Source: Daucus carota subsp. sativus (taxonomy: Eukaryota; Streptophyta; Magnoliopsida; Apiales; Apiaceae). Taken from it: DNA of 64,000 nt. Below are positions 34,549 to 46,340 of this stretch, piece after piece; the first letter of the stretch is position 1, and each line of letters starts with the position of its first letter. The stretch spans positions 23,424,558-23,488,557 of the forward strand of contig NC_030388.2 in assembly GCF_001625215.2 (NCBI RefSeq). Reading direction: 5' to 3'. The translations under genes were made by a program, and so were the position numbers. The notes under the pieces are model-generated. The model had not been told where the DNA came from and made no database searches. It saw nothing but the letters and a program-made list of their open reading frames with translations.

Positions 34549-36571
34549 TGATAAGTGCATATTTTTAATATTTTAAATGCCTAATTATTGCTTGTTCTCA
34601 CTTATTTATTTGTTTATTTGTCTTTTTTTAGGAAAATTGCAAAAGCTTGAAGAAATAAAAGATTAAAGCAAAAAGGAGGAAAAGATGGGAAGAAAAGGAT
34701 CAAAAGGGAATATTCTAAAGGAAGCATCTAGATGGGACACCTACACCCCCTCTCAACCCTAATTTCCCCCTATAAATACACACCTTCTCATCATGTTTCA
34801 ACCAACCTAGTAACCTAGCCACCTACAAACCTAGGATTTTCTTCTTTTAGTAGCCTCCTTTCTCTAGTCTAGATCTAGTTTTAATTTGTATGCTCTCTCC
34901 TCCTTTTGTAAACACATTTTAATATTTTAATGCAAGATTTCATATTTGTTCTTACATTCTTGTTCTTTATGTTTCCTTTGGCTATGAAATCTTCCTCTAA
35001 CTACAAAGTTCAAAATTGTTTGTAGATTGGAAGGAGCCTTTAATCTAATTAATTAAGCTCTTGTCTTAGATTTAGTTTGTTTGGATTGGAATTAAGTTCT
35101 CGCACATAAATAATGTTGTGTTGGGGGCTTAGTTTCTCCTTTGATTAGTTTTAATTAATAAAAACTATCACCTGTCTCTTGCTTTAAAAAACCCAGTTAC
35201 TACTTTATGATTGTTTAATGTTTTTAAACACTTAACAAAATACCCCCTCCCCTGTTTTCATTTCGTTATTCACTAAACGATACTGCCCTGTTTTTGTTCC
35301 ACTGAGTCGCTAGTTTCCTCCGCTGAGTTACAAAACCCATTTCCGCGTTAGAGTTTTATTTCATGTCTCTTTTGTCGATTTCATTTACTGAGTTGCTGCG
35401 ATTTTAGTCCTGATTTTGCTTGGGTTTTCCGAGTCGACTGAGTCTATGAGTCTTGCTTCGTTTTTTAATTGTCGAGTTTGTTTTGTTTCTTAAGTCGAGC
35501 CTGCGTTTTTCCGTTGCTGCGTTTTTGGTTCTTCTTGCTGTGTTTTTGTCGATTGTTAGAGTCAGTGTTTGCCGAGTCTTAATCGAGTCCACCGAGTCGC
35601 ATATATTGCTCTTTTCTTTGTTTTCTTCTCCGAGTTAGAGTCCTGATTTGCTAGTCTTTAGTTTTGTTTTGGTTTAACCAAGTCCTGGGTTCCCGAGTGG
35701 TTTTATACTCCTGTAGTTTTGTATTTTCGAATGCTTTGAGTGGCTGAGTCGTCGTCGAGTTTGGCTGCGGTTTTGCTGGTTTTCAACCGGGATTTCAGTC
35801 CCTGATTTCACCGAGTCTGAGTTTTGGTTTATAGTGTTTGCTGCGTATTTGCTTTAAGCTGGGTTATAGTTTGTTGATTTGGGTTTTTACTGATTCGTTT
35901 TATTTTGAGTTTCGAGCAAGCACCCGAGTCATGGCTGAGTTTTCGTCTGAGTAGCCGAGTCAGTACACTGAGACTCGTCTGCTCTGCTTTCATCGAGTCG
36001 TAGTTTTCAGTTTTGTGCACGGAATCTTTCACCCGAGTCAGTTGAGTCATCTGCCGAGTTCAATCCTGCTTGCTGTTGTATGTTGTTGATTTGTTTTGCT
36101 GCGTACTGAGTCGTTTTTGCTGAGTTTAGTTAAGCGAGTAGTAGACTCCTGGGTTTGTGGTTTGTGAGTATTCAGTTGGTGGCTTTCATGTTAAACTTAC
36201 CTAGTGCAGCATCTGTTCTTTTTAATTTCTTCTATTCACTGTTTTCGTTCATTACAGTCAAGTTTTAGACGTTGGTTTTGGACAATTTCAAGTATTCTAC
36301 TTTTAAATATTCTACGACAATGTTTTCTAAATCTTTTTCATTGATAAATAGTTAAATTAGATTAATCAAAAAGATCATATTAATTTAGATAATGATTAAC
36401 TAGACTTATTAATTTGGAAATCTTAAACTCTTTCTCAAAATTTGTTCTAATTCGCCTAGATTATTAATTTAAAGTTGCGAGAATATAATTTAATCCCTGT
36501 GGAACGAATCATAAATACTAAAACGAAGATCGTGCGCTTGCGATTTTAAAATCATATTTTCTAGCACATCA
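34549..36571 (+). repeat. 5' LTR of the Ty3 element, 2,023 bp
   Basis: Bounded by TG...CA and matched at a constant offset of 9,764 bases by the 3' LTR. A TATA box (CCCTATAAATACAC) lies at 34771-34778. The stretch 35300-36110 is crowded with GAGTC motifs (see findings). Short frames inside the LTR are not considered genes. Confidence 0.95.
34771..34778 (+). promoter_or_regulatory. TATA box of the 5' LTR
   Basis: TATAAATA preceded by a C-rich tract, about 222 bases into the LTR; transcription should start near 34800. The same box is at 44535-44542 in the 3' LTR. Confidence 0.65.
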
Positions 36572-36577
36572 AGTTTT

Positions 36578-36595
36578 TGGCGCCGCTGCCGGGGA
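36578..36595 (+). other. Primer-binding site of the Ty3 element (tRNA-Asp type)
   Basis: TGGCGCCGCTGCCGGGGA lies six bases after the 5' LTR. It is complementary to the 3' end of plant tRNA-Asp with one mismatch, as typical of Athila elements (from knowledge of the family). Confidence 0.75.
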
Positions 36596-37544
36596 TTAAA
36601 ATTTATTTTTCGCTCCTTTATTTTTAATCTTTCGGATTAGCTTGTTTTCTCACTATTTTTTGTTCTTTATTTCGAGGAGGAATAGTCTTGATTCATGGAG
36701 TAAAGTGAACAAATTTTGCTCGGATTTGGAAGCTTGCTTTGGTATCTCGTATCTCTCCACTTTTTTCGTCTTTATTTAGAAAATCACAAACAAATTTGAA
36801 AATTGAAAAACACAAACAAATTAAAAATTTAAAATCCAAAAATAGTAGTTAGAATTAAATATGTGTTGCATCATGCATTTTTACACTTAGGGCACATCAT
36901 TTAGATTTTAATTTTTGTTTTTAAATTTTCGTACCTTAAATTGTGGTGATCGCTGGAGGACCCTAAGGTGCGTTAATTTCTTCCTTTCTTTAGAGTAAAT
37001 CACGTAGTGTAGAAGCATCCATATTTGTTTATAGCTTTTATTATCTCGTTGTGTGGTGCATCATTTTAAATAAATCCTAAGGGCAAAACCCACTCACAAG
37101 ATAAGGGAAGGGATTTCATCACTCTTTCCTTGGCCCACAACGACTTAATTCTTCATTTTGCATTCCCTAGCCTTTTAATAAAATTGAATTAGACGTTAGC
37201 CCCTAGGATTTCGCGCTCAACTAGGAAGGTACCTAAAAGACGAGATAATCTTTTATTATTCCGACTCTTCGGTGTCTAGGACAAGCGAAAGCTTACCTGG
37301 CCGATTAAGGTTTGGTGTCTAAGCGCGGAGATTGGCCTCTTGGCAATGCCTGCTCCAAACTGGCCAGACCGGTCCGAATAATTTTGGATTGATCGAGTTT
37401 TTGGTGGTCCTTAACGTTAGGAGCAAGGTCTAGTTCACTTTTATTAGGGAACCCTAGAATTAAGTTTTTCTTTCACTTTTACACCCTTTCTTTTGTTTGT
37501 TTTATTTCTTCGCACTTATTTGCTACGTGTTTACTATCTAGTTT
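36596..37544 (+). other. Leader of the Ty3 element
   Basis: About 950 bases between the primer site and the gag-pol ATG. No long frame is seen. It should hold the packaging and dimerisation signals of the genomic RNA. Confidence 0.5.
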
Positions 37545-40500
37545 ATGCGAACTACTTGGGTTAGGAGCGAATCGTCTAGATTAGTTAGACCGATCATCGA
37601 AATTCCTTCTTCGTCCTCTTCAGACTCCGAACCCATAGAAGCTAGCGAACCGATAGTAAACATGGCATTGTCTCTTAAAGACCGCTGTTACCCGTCCCGT
37701 TCCGCTCAACCATCATGCATCACCCTTCCTCCCGTTAATGGGAATAATTTCGAGATTAAGGCACATCACATTAGTATGTTGCCTAAGTTTTTAGGGAGTG
37801 AAGGTGAGGATCCCTATCTTTTTATCCAAGAATTTGAGGAGGTTTGCGGTTTGCAAAAACTCCAACAATTGAGCGAAGATTCCATTCGGCTTAGACTTAT
37901 CAACTTTGCTTTAAAAGAAAATGCTAAAAAATGGTTGTATAGTCTTCCCGTCAATTCTATTTCCACTTGGGAGGGCTTTGTGGTAATGTTTCTTAAAAAG
38001 TATTTTCCAAACCACAAAACGACTCGAATTACAAATGAAATAAATCAATTCCATCAAAGGGAAAATGAGTCTTTTTGGAAATTCTTTGATCGTTTCAAAA
38101 ATCTTTTATCACAATGCCCCCACCATGGAATAGAGAAATGGAGACTTTGTAAGATTGTGTACGAGGCCTTAGATAGTCAAACAACCGCTTTGTTAGAATC
38201 TATGTGCCAAGGCAAATTCATGGAGAAAGATGAGGATCAAGGGTGGGAGTTTTTCGAGGACTTAGCCGAGAAAACAATGTTATGGGAGTCTACTAGGGAA
38301 CCAAAAAAATCGATCGAGGCATCTAGCTCTAGGGGTTTGCACTCGATAGGAAACAATGTGGCAACCGATGCCAAATTAGCAACCCTTACTAAGAGACTCG
38401 AGGCTTTAGAGTCTCATAGTGGCCCCTCATCTTTGCCTATGTTCCCGAACTATAATGCTTCCCATCCCGAGATCCAACAATCTCATGATTTTGAGCAAGT
38501 GAACGCGATGTTTCAACCTAAGTCTAGAAATGATCCTTTTGCACCTACTTACAACCCCGGGTGGAAGAATCACCCGAATTTTTCGTGGAACCAAGGTCAA
38601 AACTTTCAAACTCCACAACCTAATTTTCCTAGGCCCAATCCCAATTCTTTTCCGAATTATCAAAACCCGAGTCAAGCTCCGTTGAATCCTCCCGGGTTTA
38701 ATGATTCGGATAAGAGACTCAATTCCTTAGAAAAGAGCATAGAGGCCTTAGTGAAATCGCAAACTAACTTGACCCAATCCCAACAAACTTTCATGCAAAC
38801 TTTAACCCAAGATAGGCAACTTTTGCATTCTAATGTGCAAGCCGTCTCTAAGTTAGAGTCCCAATTGAGTCAATTAGCGAGCACGTTGTGTGAACGAGAA
38901 AAGAACAAATTCCCTAGCCAACCGGAGCCGAACCCAAAATTTCCACTTAATCAAAGACCCCCGGATAATGTGCATTCGGTCATTTCTCTTAGGTCGGGTA
39001 AACAAGTTGATACCCAAGTTGGTGAGAACCTCGGTAAGAAAGGGGATTCGACTTCTAACCCAAGTCCACCCCGCACTACCATTAATCATGACAAACCCGA
39101 GAGTTCAAAAGCCCGTGAGGAGTCGAGTGACCCAAACCCGGAACCCGAGTTGCAAGGTGAAGTAGTCTATAAACCGAGAGTCCCTTACCCACAAAGACTT
39201 ATTTCACCTAAGCAATCGGCTCAAATGGAGAAGATTTTGGAAGTGTTTAAGCAAGTCAAGGTCAACATACCCCTTTTAGATGCAATTCAACAAATTCCTT
39301 CATATGCTAAGTGTCTTAAGGAGTTATGTACCCATAAGAGAACTAACCATGTCCCTAAGAAAGCTTTCCTTACGTCTCACATAAGTTCGATTCTTTCAAA
39401 CCAAATTCCCGTGAAATACAAGGACCCCGGTTGTCCTACAATTTCATGTGTCATAGGAGAAACTTTTGTGGATAAGGCGTTACTTGATTTAGGGGCTAGT
39501 GTTAATCTCCTTCCATATTCTGTATACCAAGCCTTAGGTTTAGGGGAGCTCCGACAAACCAATGTCACACTTCAATTAGCCGATCGATCCATAAAAATTC
39601 CTAAGGGAATGATCGAGGATGTGCTAATTAAAGTAGGTGATTTCGTGTTTCCGGTAGATTTCGTCGTCCTAGAGACCGAGCCGGTGAGGAACCCGAAGAA
39701 TCAAATTCCCATCATCCTAGGACGACCCTTTTTAGCTACATCCAACGCGTTGATTAATTGTAGGAATGGCCTAATGAAGTTAACATTTGGCAACATGACA
39801 ATCGACCTCAACATCTTTCATGTAGGGAAACAATCTGATGATTTCTATGATCAACCTATGGACGTTAATCTAATTGATGAAATAGTTGATCAAGATCTCA
39901 TGAATCCCAAAGATGCCCTTGAATTTTGCTTAAAACATTTTGGAGAGGATTGGGATGTTTCCAACTACACGCATGAGGTCAACCAAATGTTAGAATCCAC
40001 CATTCCTACAACAAGTCAAGAGCGTGATGTTGAACCCGAGCATTTGCCTTTACCTAAGAAAACCGTTGAGTCACAACCGCCGGAAGTAGAACTCAAACCT
40101 CTTCCCGACACTCTTAAGTATGCATTTCTAGGCCCTAACGAGTCCTACCCCGTCATCATTGCCTCTAATTTGACTACGTCACAAGAGGAAGAACTTTTAG
40201 GAATCCTTAGAAAGCATAAGGGAGCGATAAGATGGAGCATCTCGGACATTAAAGGAATTAGCCCGGCGATTGTTCAACATAGGATTCATTTGGTAGAAGA
40301 TGCAAAGCCCGTGAGAGAACCTCAAAGGAGGTTGAATCCTCCCATGATGGAGGTAGTTAAGAAAGAGATTCTTAAGTGCTTAGACAATGGGATCATTTAT
40401 CCCATTTCCGATAGTAAGTGGGTGAGTCCCGTCCATGTAGTGCCTAAAAAGTCGGGCATTACTTTAGTGACCAATGAGAACAATGAGCAAGTTCCAACCC

Positions 40501-42974
40501 GTGTCCAATCCGGTTGGAGAATGTGCATAGACTTTAGGAAGCTCAATGCCGTCACTAGGAAAGATCATTTTCCTTTGCCCTTTATCGATCAAATGCTAGA
40601 GAGGTTAGCGGGTCATGCATTTTATTGCTTCTTAGATGGTTACTCGGGATATTTTCAAATCCCGATTGCTCCCGAAGACCAGGAAAAGACCACCTTTACT
40701 TGCCCTTTTGGAACCTTCGCGTATAGACGTCTAGCTTTCGGCCTAACCACGGGCCCGTCCACGTTCCAAAGGTGCATGACTAGCATCTTCTCAGAAATGA
40801 TAGGTGACTTTCTAGAAGTCTTCATAGATGATTTTTCCATCTTTGGACCATCTTTTCACCAATGCCTTAACAATCTAGATCGAGTGTTGAAAAGATGTGA
40901 GGAAACGGATCTAGTGTTAAATTGGGAGAAATGTCATTTCATGGTTAAGGAGGGAATCGTTCTAGGGCATAAAATTTCTGAAAAAGGGATCGAAGTAGAC
41001 AAGGCTAAGGTTGACCTAATAGCTAATCTCCCACCCCCCAAGTCCGTTAAGGAAATTCGTTCTTTCCTTGGACATGCGGGATTTTATCGTAGATTCATCC
41101 AAGATTTTAGCAAAAAGGCCCGACCTTTAACCAACCTTTTAGCTAAGGATGTCAAATTCGAGTTCACAAGCGAGTGTATTAATTCCTTCGAAGACCTCAA
41201 GAGAGAATTGACCTCGGCCCCGATCATGAAGTCTCCCGATTGGAGCCAACCTTTTGAGCTTATGTGTGACGCATCCGATTATGCGATAGGAGCGGTTTTA
41301 GGACAACGAATAGATAAGAGGCCTCATGTCATTTACTACGCTAGTAAGACCTTAAATGATGCCCAACTCAATTACTCTACCACCGAGAAGGAACTTCTAG
41401 CCGTAGTCTTTGCCCTAGAAAAATTTCGCTCTTATCTTATCGGGTCCAAAATCATTGTTTACACCGACCATGCCGCTCTTAAGTACCTTTTCTCTAAAAA
41501 AGACTCAAAAGCCCGCTTGATTAGATGGGTATTGTTGCTCCAAGAGTTTGACTTAGAGATTAGGGATAAGAAAGGTTGTGAGAATGTTGTTGCCGATCAT
41601 CTTTCTCGATTAGTGGTTGAATCCACTAACGACTTGCCCTTAAGCGAGTCATTTCCCGATGAACACCTTCTCTCGATTTCCACTCTCCCTTGGTTCGCCG
41701 ACATAGTCAATTACTTAGCAACCGGTGACATTCCCTCGACATGGTCCAAAAATGATAAAGCCAAGTTCTTTTCTCAAGTGAAACATTTCTTTTGGGACGA
41801 CCCGTATCTCTTTAAGCATTGTCCCGACCAAATCATTAGGAGGTGTGTCCCAAATAGTGAGTTTCATAGCATCCTCTCATTTTGTCACGATCAAGCATGT
41901 GGAGGTCATTTTAGTGCGAAAAAGACCGCCGCTAAAATCCTCCAATGCGGTTTTTATTGGCCTACTTTGTTTAAGGATGCCGCCGAGTATTGTTCCGCAT
42001 GTAGTAGGTGTCAACATCTAGGAAGAATCACTAGGAGGAACATGATGCCTATGAGCCCAATCCTTGTTATAGAGCTCTTTGATGTGTGGGGCATAGATTT
42101 CATGGGCCCATTTCCTAGTTCGTTTGGCCACCTTTACATCCTTCTCGCGGTTGATTACGTTTCTAAGTGGGTAGAAGCCATCCCGACCCGGTCCAATGAC
42201 AACAAAGTTGTCCTTCGATTCCTTAAAGAGAATATCTTTTCTCGATTTGGTACACCTAGGGCTATCATTAGTGACCAAGGGACGCATTTCAAGAACCGTC
42301 AATTCGAGTCACTTCTTAAGAAGTACTCCATCACTCATAGGTTGGCTACCCCTTATCATCCTCAAACTAGTGGCCAAGTAGAGGTCTCAAACCGGCAAAT
42401 TAAGCAAATCTTAGAAAAGACGGTCAACTCGAATAGGAAGGATTGGTCCACCAAGTTGATAGATGCCTTATGGGCCTATCGGACCGCCTTTAAGACCGTC
42501 TTAGGAATGTCTCCCTATAGACTCGTGTATGGTAAAGCTTGCCATTTGCCGGTTGAGCTAGAGCATAGGGCCATGTGGGCCATTAGAGAATTGAACTTCG
42601 ACTTACCCACCGCCGGTAGTCATCGGAAGTTGCAATTGACCGAGTTGGACGAACTTAGGAATGATGCCTACGAAAATGCTAAAATTTACAAAGAGAGAAC
42701 CAAGGCCTTTCATGATAAAACCATTTTGAGAAAATCCTTTTCTCCCGGCCAAAAAGTTCTTCTCTACAACTCTAGGCTTCATTTGTTTCCCGGAAAGTTG
42801 CGTTCTAGATGGGATGGTCCTTACATTGTTCAAGTTGTGTTTCCTCACGGTGCTGTTGAAATTCAGGATCCTAAAAATGGTAATGTTTTCAAAGTTAATG
42901 GTCAACGTCTTAAACCATTTTTAGAACTGCCTGTTGATTCGGAGGAAGAGGTCATCCACCTCATCGACCCTTGA
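37545..42974 (+). CDS. Gag-pol polyprotein of the Ty3/gypsy (Athila-type) element
   Basis: One uninterrupted frame of 1,809 residues. Order of domains: gag (about 60-250; [35 protein letters not shown]), a Pro/Asn-rich linker, aspartic protease (about 648, [16 protein letters not shown]), reverse transcriptase (about 930-1170; [33 protein letters not shown] with the DD pair at about 1094), RNase H (about 1235-1350; [13 protein letters not shown], ending VADHLSRL), and integrase (about 1445-1720). Integrase has the zinc finger (HDQACGGHF then CSACSRC), the core D (GIDFMGPFP), the second D (ISDQGTHF) and the glutamate ([10 protein letters not shown]). The C-terminus ([26 protein letters not shown]) is of Athila type with no chromodomain. 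The whole replication set is present and unbroken, unusual for Athila copies. The protease has DLGAS where many have D(S/T)GA, which is normal for this lineage. Another ATG at about residue 40 ([11 protein letters not shown]) could be the true start. Confidence 0.95.
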   Translation: MRTTWVRSESSRLVRPIIEIPSSSSSDSEPIEASEPIVNMALSLKDRCYPSRSAQPSCITLPPVNGNNFEIKAHHISMLPKFLGSEGEDPYLFIQEFEEVCGLQKLQQLSEDSIRLRLINFALKENAKKWLYSLPVNSISTWEGFVVMFLKKYFPNHKTTRITNEINQFHQRENESFWKFFDRFKNLLSQCPHHGIEKWRLCKIVYEALDSQTTALLESMCQGKFMEKDEDQGWEFFEDLAEKTMLWESTREPKKSIEASSSRGLHSIGNNVATDAKLATLTKRLEALESHSGPSSLPMFPNYNASHPEIQQSHDFEQVNAMFQPKSRNDPFAPTYNPGWKNHPNFSWNQGQNFQTPQPNFPRPNPNSFPNYQNPSQAPLNPPGFNDSDKRLNSLEKSIEALVKSQTNLTQSQQTFMQTLTQDRQLLHSNVQAVSKLESQLSQLASTLCEREKNKFPSQPEPNPKFPLNQRPPDNVHSVISLRSGKQVDTQVGENLGKKGDSTSNPSPPRTTINHDKPESSKAREESSDPNPEPELQGEVVYKPRVPYPQRLISPKQSAQMEKILEVFKQVKVNIPLLDAIQQIPSYAKCLKELCTHKRTNHVPKKAFLTSHISSILSNQIPVKYKDPGCPTISCVIGETFVDKALLDLGASVNLLPYSVYQALGLGELRQTNVTLQLADRSIKIPKGMIEDVLIKVGDFVFPVDFVVLETEPVRNPKNQIPIILGRPFLATSNALINCRNGLMKLTFGNMTIDLNIFHVGKQSDDFYDQPMDVNLIDEIVDQDLMNPKDALEFCLKHFGEDWDVSNYTHEVNQMLESTIPTTSQERDVEPEHLPLPKKTVESQPPEVELKPLPDTLKYAFLGPNESYPVIIASNLTTSQEEELLGILRKHKGAIRWSISDIKGISPAIVQHRIHLVEDAKPVREPQRRLNPPMMEVVKKEILKCLDNGIIYPISDSKWVSPVHVVPKKSGITLVTNENNEQVPTRVQSGWRMCIDFRKLNAVTRKDHFPLPFIDQMLERLAGHAFYCFLDGYSGYFQIPIAPEDQEKTTFTCPFGTFAYRRLAFGLTTGPSTFQRCMTSIFSEMIGDFLEVFIDDFSIFGPSFHQCLNNLDRVLKRCEETDLVLNWEKCHFMVKEGIVLGHKISEKGIEVDKAKVDLIANLPPPKSVKEIRSFLGHAGFYRRFIQDFSKKARPLTNLLAKDVKFEFTSECINSFEDLKRELTSAPIMKSPDWSQPFELMCDASDYAIGAVLGQRIDKRPHVIYYASKTLNDAQLNYSTTEKELLAVVFALEKFRSYLIGSKIIVYTDHAALKYLFSKKDSKARLIRWVLLLQEFDLEIRDKKGCENVVADHLSRLVVESTNDLPLSESFPDEHLLSISTLPWFADIVNYLATGDIPSTWSKNDKAKFFSQVKHFFWDDPYLFKHCPDQIIRRCVPNSEFHSILSFCHDQACGGHFSAKKTAAKILQCGFYWPTLFKDAAEYCSACSRCQHLGRITRRNMMPMSPILVIELFDVWGIDFMGPFPSSFGHLYILLAVDYVSKWVEAIPTRSNDNKVVLRFLKENIFSRFGTPRAIISDQGTHFKNRQFESLLKKYSITHRLATPYHPQTSGQVEVSNRQIKQILEKTVNSNRKDWSTKLIDALWAYRTAFKTVLGMSPYRLVYGKACHLPVELEHRAMWAIRELNFDLPTAGSHRKLQLTELDELRNDAYENAKIYKERTKAFHDKTILRKSFSPGQKVLLYNSRLHLFPGKLRSRWDGPYIVQVVFPHGAVEIQDPKNGNVFKVNGQRLKPFLELPVDSEEEVIHLIDP

Positions 42975-44312
42975 TCATGTAAGTTGCTTCAGTAATTAAT
43001 AAAAATCCCCTTCATCTCCTATTCAGGTATTTTTCCTCTTTACTCTCTCATTTCAATTCTTTCTTTTGCATACATTGAGGACAATGCATGATTTAGGTAT
43101 GGGGAGGGCTTTAGTGTATTTCTAAAAAATGAAAAACCCTAAAAAATGAAAAAATTAGAAAATCCAAAAATAGAGATACTTTTAGGTAAGTTGTCTTTCC
43201 CTCACTCGAACTTTAGGAGTAGTTGGTGTTTAGCATGTTTTCGAAAAGTATATATATGTAGTGTCTTTTAGATAATTTGAACATAGTTGAGTAAGGTTGC
43301 CTTTTGAAGCTTGTATCGACCGATTTGTACTATTAAATTCCAAGATGGCACACACTTTCGCACGAGACCTTTGATGGAGAGATTGTCTAGTGATATTATT
43401 CGATACCTGAGAGAGAACCCACATGTTGAAACAATGTCGAATCGAACCTTTGCGAAAAAAAAAAAAAAAGAGAAAAAGAAAGAAAAATAGAAAAAAAAAA
43501 GAAAAAAAAAGAAAAAAAAAAGAGAGAGAAAAAGGAATAACTACTTCAATACCCATTGTTCTTTATAGATAAAATCTTTAGATAAATGGGCAAAAGTAGA
43601 TTGGCTAGTCTCGTTTTGTGGCCTTTGTTACTCGAGTAATTAAGTCCGTAGGGGGATTTCAAAACCTAGTGCCCTAAGACCATTTGGTTTGGGAGTCACT
43701 GACCCAAAGCTCGCTACATGGGTAACATTGTTTGCCTAAGAAAACGGACAAAATAAAGTCAAAAAAAAGAAAAAAAAAAGAGAAAAAAAAAAAGAAAAGA
43801 AAAGAAAAGAAGAATAAGAGTTTGTGAAGTTTGGCTAGATATTTGTTTCGATAGAGATTGGGTCAGTTCAAAATTGGTTGAAAAAGAGAAAATGTTCTTA
43901 GACAATTAGGATCCATCAAAGGCCTTAAATTACTTACACTCCTTGGATTTCTAGTAAATCTTTGTGTCGATGCAAGTGAATTAGAAACAACTGTATCTTG
44001 ATTATTAGTAGATGAGTCTTTAAGTCGTATTTTCCTTAAAAACGCTTTTTGTTAACACCAACGAAATTAGAGTAGAGTCGAGTAGACGCTTGCTAGAATG
44101 TCTCAAAGATTTTATGGGTATATCTTCTGTAAACCCTTAGGAGACAAAACTCCTCTTGTAGAGATCGTCTACGAGTTTAACGGGTTGGTGAACCTAAAAT
44201 CACCCGTCACGCCTACGAAAAGGAGCCTAGGAATCGCATCTAGTTTTCTTAGTTTATTTTCTTTGCTTTTGATTTTACTCGAGGACGAGCAAAATTTAGG
44301 TATGGGGAAGTT
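42975..44312 (+). other. 3' non-coding region of the Ty3 element
   Basis: About 1.3 kb between the gag-pol stop and the 3' LTR, where many Athila elements have an env-like frame; none is present. It is bracketed by two similar phrases ending in TTTAGGTATGGGGA (about 43096 and 44297), the second being the polypurine tract. Purine-only runs of GAAAAAA/AGAGAAA lie at about 43454-43533 and 43758-43812. Confidence 0.75.
44299..44312 (+). other. Polypurine tract region of the Ty3 element
   Basis: GGTATGGGGAAGTT directly precedes the 3' LTR and contains the purine run ATGGGGAAG that should prime plus-strand synthesis. Confidence 0.65.
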
Positions 44313-46335
44313 TGATAAGTGCATATTTTTAATATTTTAAATGCCTAATTATTGCTTGTTCTCACTTATTTATTTGTTTATTTGTCTTTTTTTAGGAAAA
44401 TTGCAAAAGCTTGAAGAAATAAAAGATTAAAGCAAAAAGGAGGAAAAGATGGGAAGAAAAGGATCAAAAGGGAATATTCTAAAGGAAGCATCTAGATGGG
44501 ACACCTACACCCCCTCTCAACCCTAATTTCCCCCTATAAATACACACCTTCTCATCATGTTTCAACCAACCTAGTAACCTAGCCACCTACAAACCTAGGA
44601 TTTTCTTCTTTTAGTAGCCTCCTTTCTCTAGTCTAGATCTAGTTTTAATTTGTATGCTCTCTCCTCCTTTTGTAAACACATTTTAATATTTTAATGCAAG
44701 ATTTCATATTTGTTCTTACATTCTTGTTCTTTATGTTTCCTTTGGCTATGAAATCTTCCTCTAACTACAAAGTTCAAAATTGTTTGTAGATTGGAAGGAG
44801 CCTTTAATCTAATTAATTAAGCTCTTGTCTTAGATTTAGTTTGTTTGGATTGGAATTAAGTTCTCGCACATAAATAATGTTGTGTTGGGGGCTTAGTTTC
44901 TCCTTTGATTAGTTTTAATTAATAAAAACTATCACCTGTCTCTTGCTTTAAAAAACCCAGTTACTACTTTATGATTGTTTAATGTTTTTAAACACTTAAC
45001 AAAATACCCCCTCCCCTGTTTTCATTTCGTTATTCACTAAACGATACTGCCCTGTTTTTGTTCCACTGAGTCGCTAGTTTCCTCCGCTGAGTTACAAAAC
45101 CCATTTCCGCGTTAGAGTTTTATTTCATGTCTCTTTTGTCGATTTCATTTACTGAGTTGCTGCGATTTTAGTCCTGATTTTGCTTGGGTTTTCCGAGTCG
45201 ACTGAGTCTATGAGTCTTGCTTCGTTTTTTAATTGTCGAGTTTGTTTTGTTTCTTAAGTCGAGCCTGCGTTTTTCCGTTGCTGCGTTTTTGGTTCTTCTT
45301 GCTGTGTTTTTGTCGATTGTTAGAGTCAGTGTTTGCCGAGTCTTAATCGAGTCCACCGAGTCGCATATATTGCTCTTTTCTTTGTTTTCTTCTCCGAGTT
45401 AGAGTCCTGATTTGCTAGTCTTTAGTTTTGTTTTGGTTTAACCAAGTCCTGGGTTCCCGAGTGGTTTTATACTCCTGTAGTTTTGTATTTTCGAATGCTT
45501 TGAGTGGCTGAGTCGTCGTCGAGTTTGGCTGCGGTTTTGCTGGTTTTCAACCGGGATTTCAGTCCCTGATTTCACCGAGTCTGAGTTTTGGTTTATAGTG
45601 TTTGCTGCGTATTTGCTTTAAGCTGGGTTATAGTTTGTTGATTTGGGTTTTTACTGATTCGTTTTATTTTGAGTTTCGAGCAAGCACCCGAGTCATGGCT
45701 GAGTTTTCGTCTGAGTAGCCGAGTCAGTACACTGAGACTCGTCTGCTCTGCTTTCATCGAGTCGTAGTTTTCAGTTTTGTGCACGGAATCTTTCACCCGA
45801 GTCAGTTGAGTCATCTGCCGAGTTCAATCCTGCTTGCTGTTGTATGTTGTTGATTTGTTTTGCTGCGTACTGAGTCGTTTTTGCTGAGTTTAGTTAAGCG
45901 AGTAGTAGACTCCTGGGTTTGTGGTTTGTGAGTATTCAGTTGGTGGCTTTCATGTTAAACTTACCTAGTGCAGCATCTGTTCTTTTTAATTTCTTCTATT
46001 CACTGTTTTCGTTCATTACAGTCAAGTTTTAGACGTTGGTTTTGGACAATTTCAAGTATTCTACTTTTAAATATTCTACGACAATGTTTTCTAAATCTTT
46101 TTCATTGATAAATAGTTAAATTAGATTAATCAAAAAGATCATATTAATTTAGATAATGATTAACTAGACTTATTAATTTGGAAATCTTAAACTCTTTCTC
46201 AAAATTTGTTCTAATTCGCCTAGATTATTAATTTAAAGTTGCGAGAATATAATTTAATCCCTGTGGAACGAATCATAAATACTAAAACGAAGATCGTGCG
46301 CTTGCGATTTTAAAATCATATTTTCTAGCACATCA
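44313..46335 (+). repeat. 3' LTR of the Ty3 element, 2,023 bp
   Basis: Same length, ends and sequence order as the 5' LTR, offset 9,764 bases throughout; no substitution noticed by eye. Followed by the TCAAG duplication. Confidence 0.95.
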
Positions 46336-46340
46336 TCAAG

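Larger units (their letters stand above)
34549..46335 (+). mobile_element. Full-length Ty3/gypsy retrotransposon, Athila type, 11,787 bp
   Basis: A complete element in plus orientation: 5' LTR, tRNA-Asp-type primer site, leader, one gag-pol frame, 3' non-coding region, polypurine tract and 3' LTR. A perfect 5-bp target duplication TCAAG flanks it (34544-34548 and 46336-46340). The LTRs have the same length, start TGATAAG and end CACATCA, and I saw no difference between them by eye. It sits inside the LTR of an older copia fragment. The features point to a recent insertion that may still be competent. Confidence 0.95.

Noticed and set aside
35404..36050. Several 60-73 codon frames in the Ty3 LTR, repeated in the 3' LTR
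   Set aside because: They are present twice only because the LTR is. The composition comes from the GAGTC array and no start context or family features exist.
43230..43556. A minus-strand frame rich in Phe and Leu in the Ty3 3' region, as a possible env-like protein
   Set aside because: It is the complement of a purine-only run, is on the wrong strand, and has no organised signal or membrane pattern beyond the poly-Phe.
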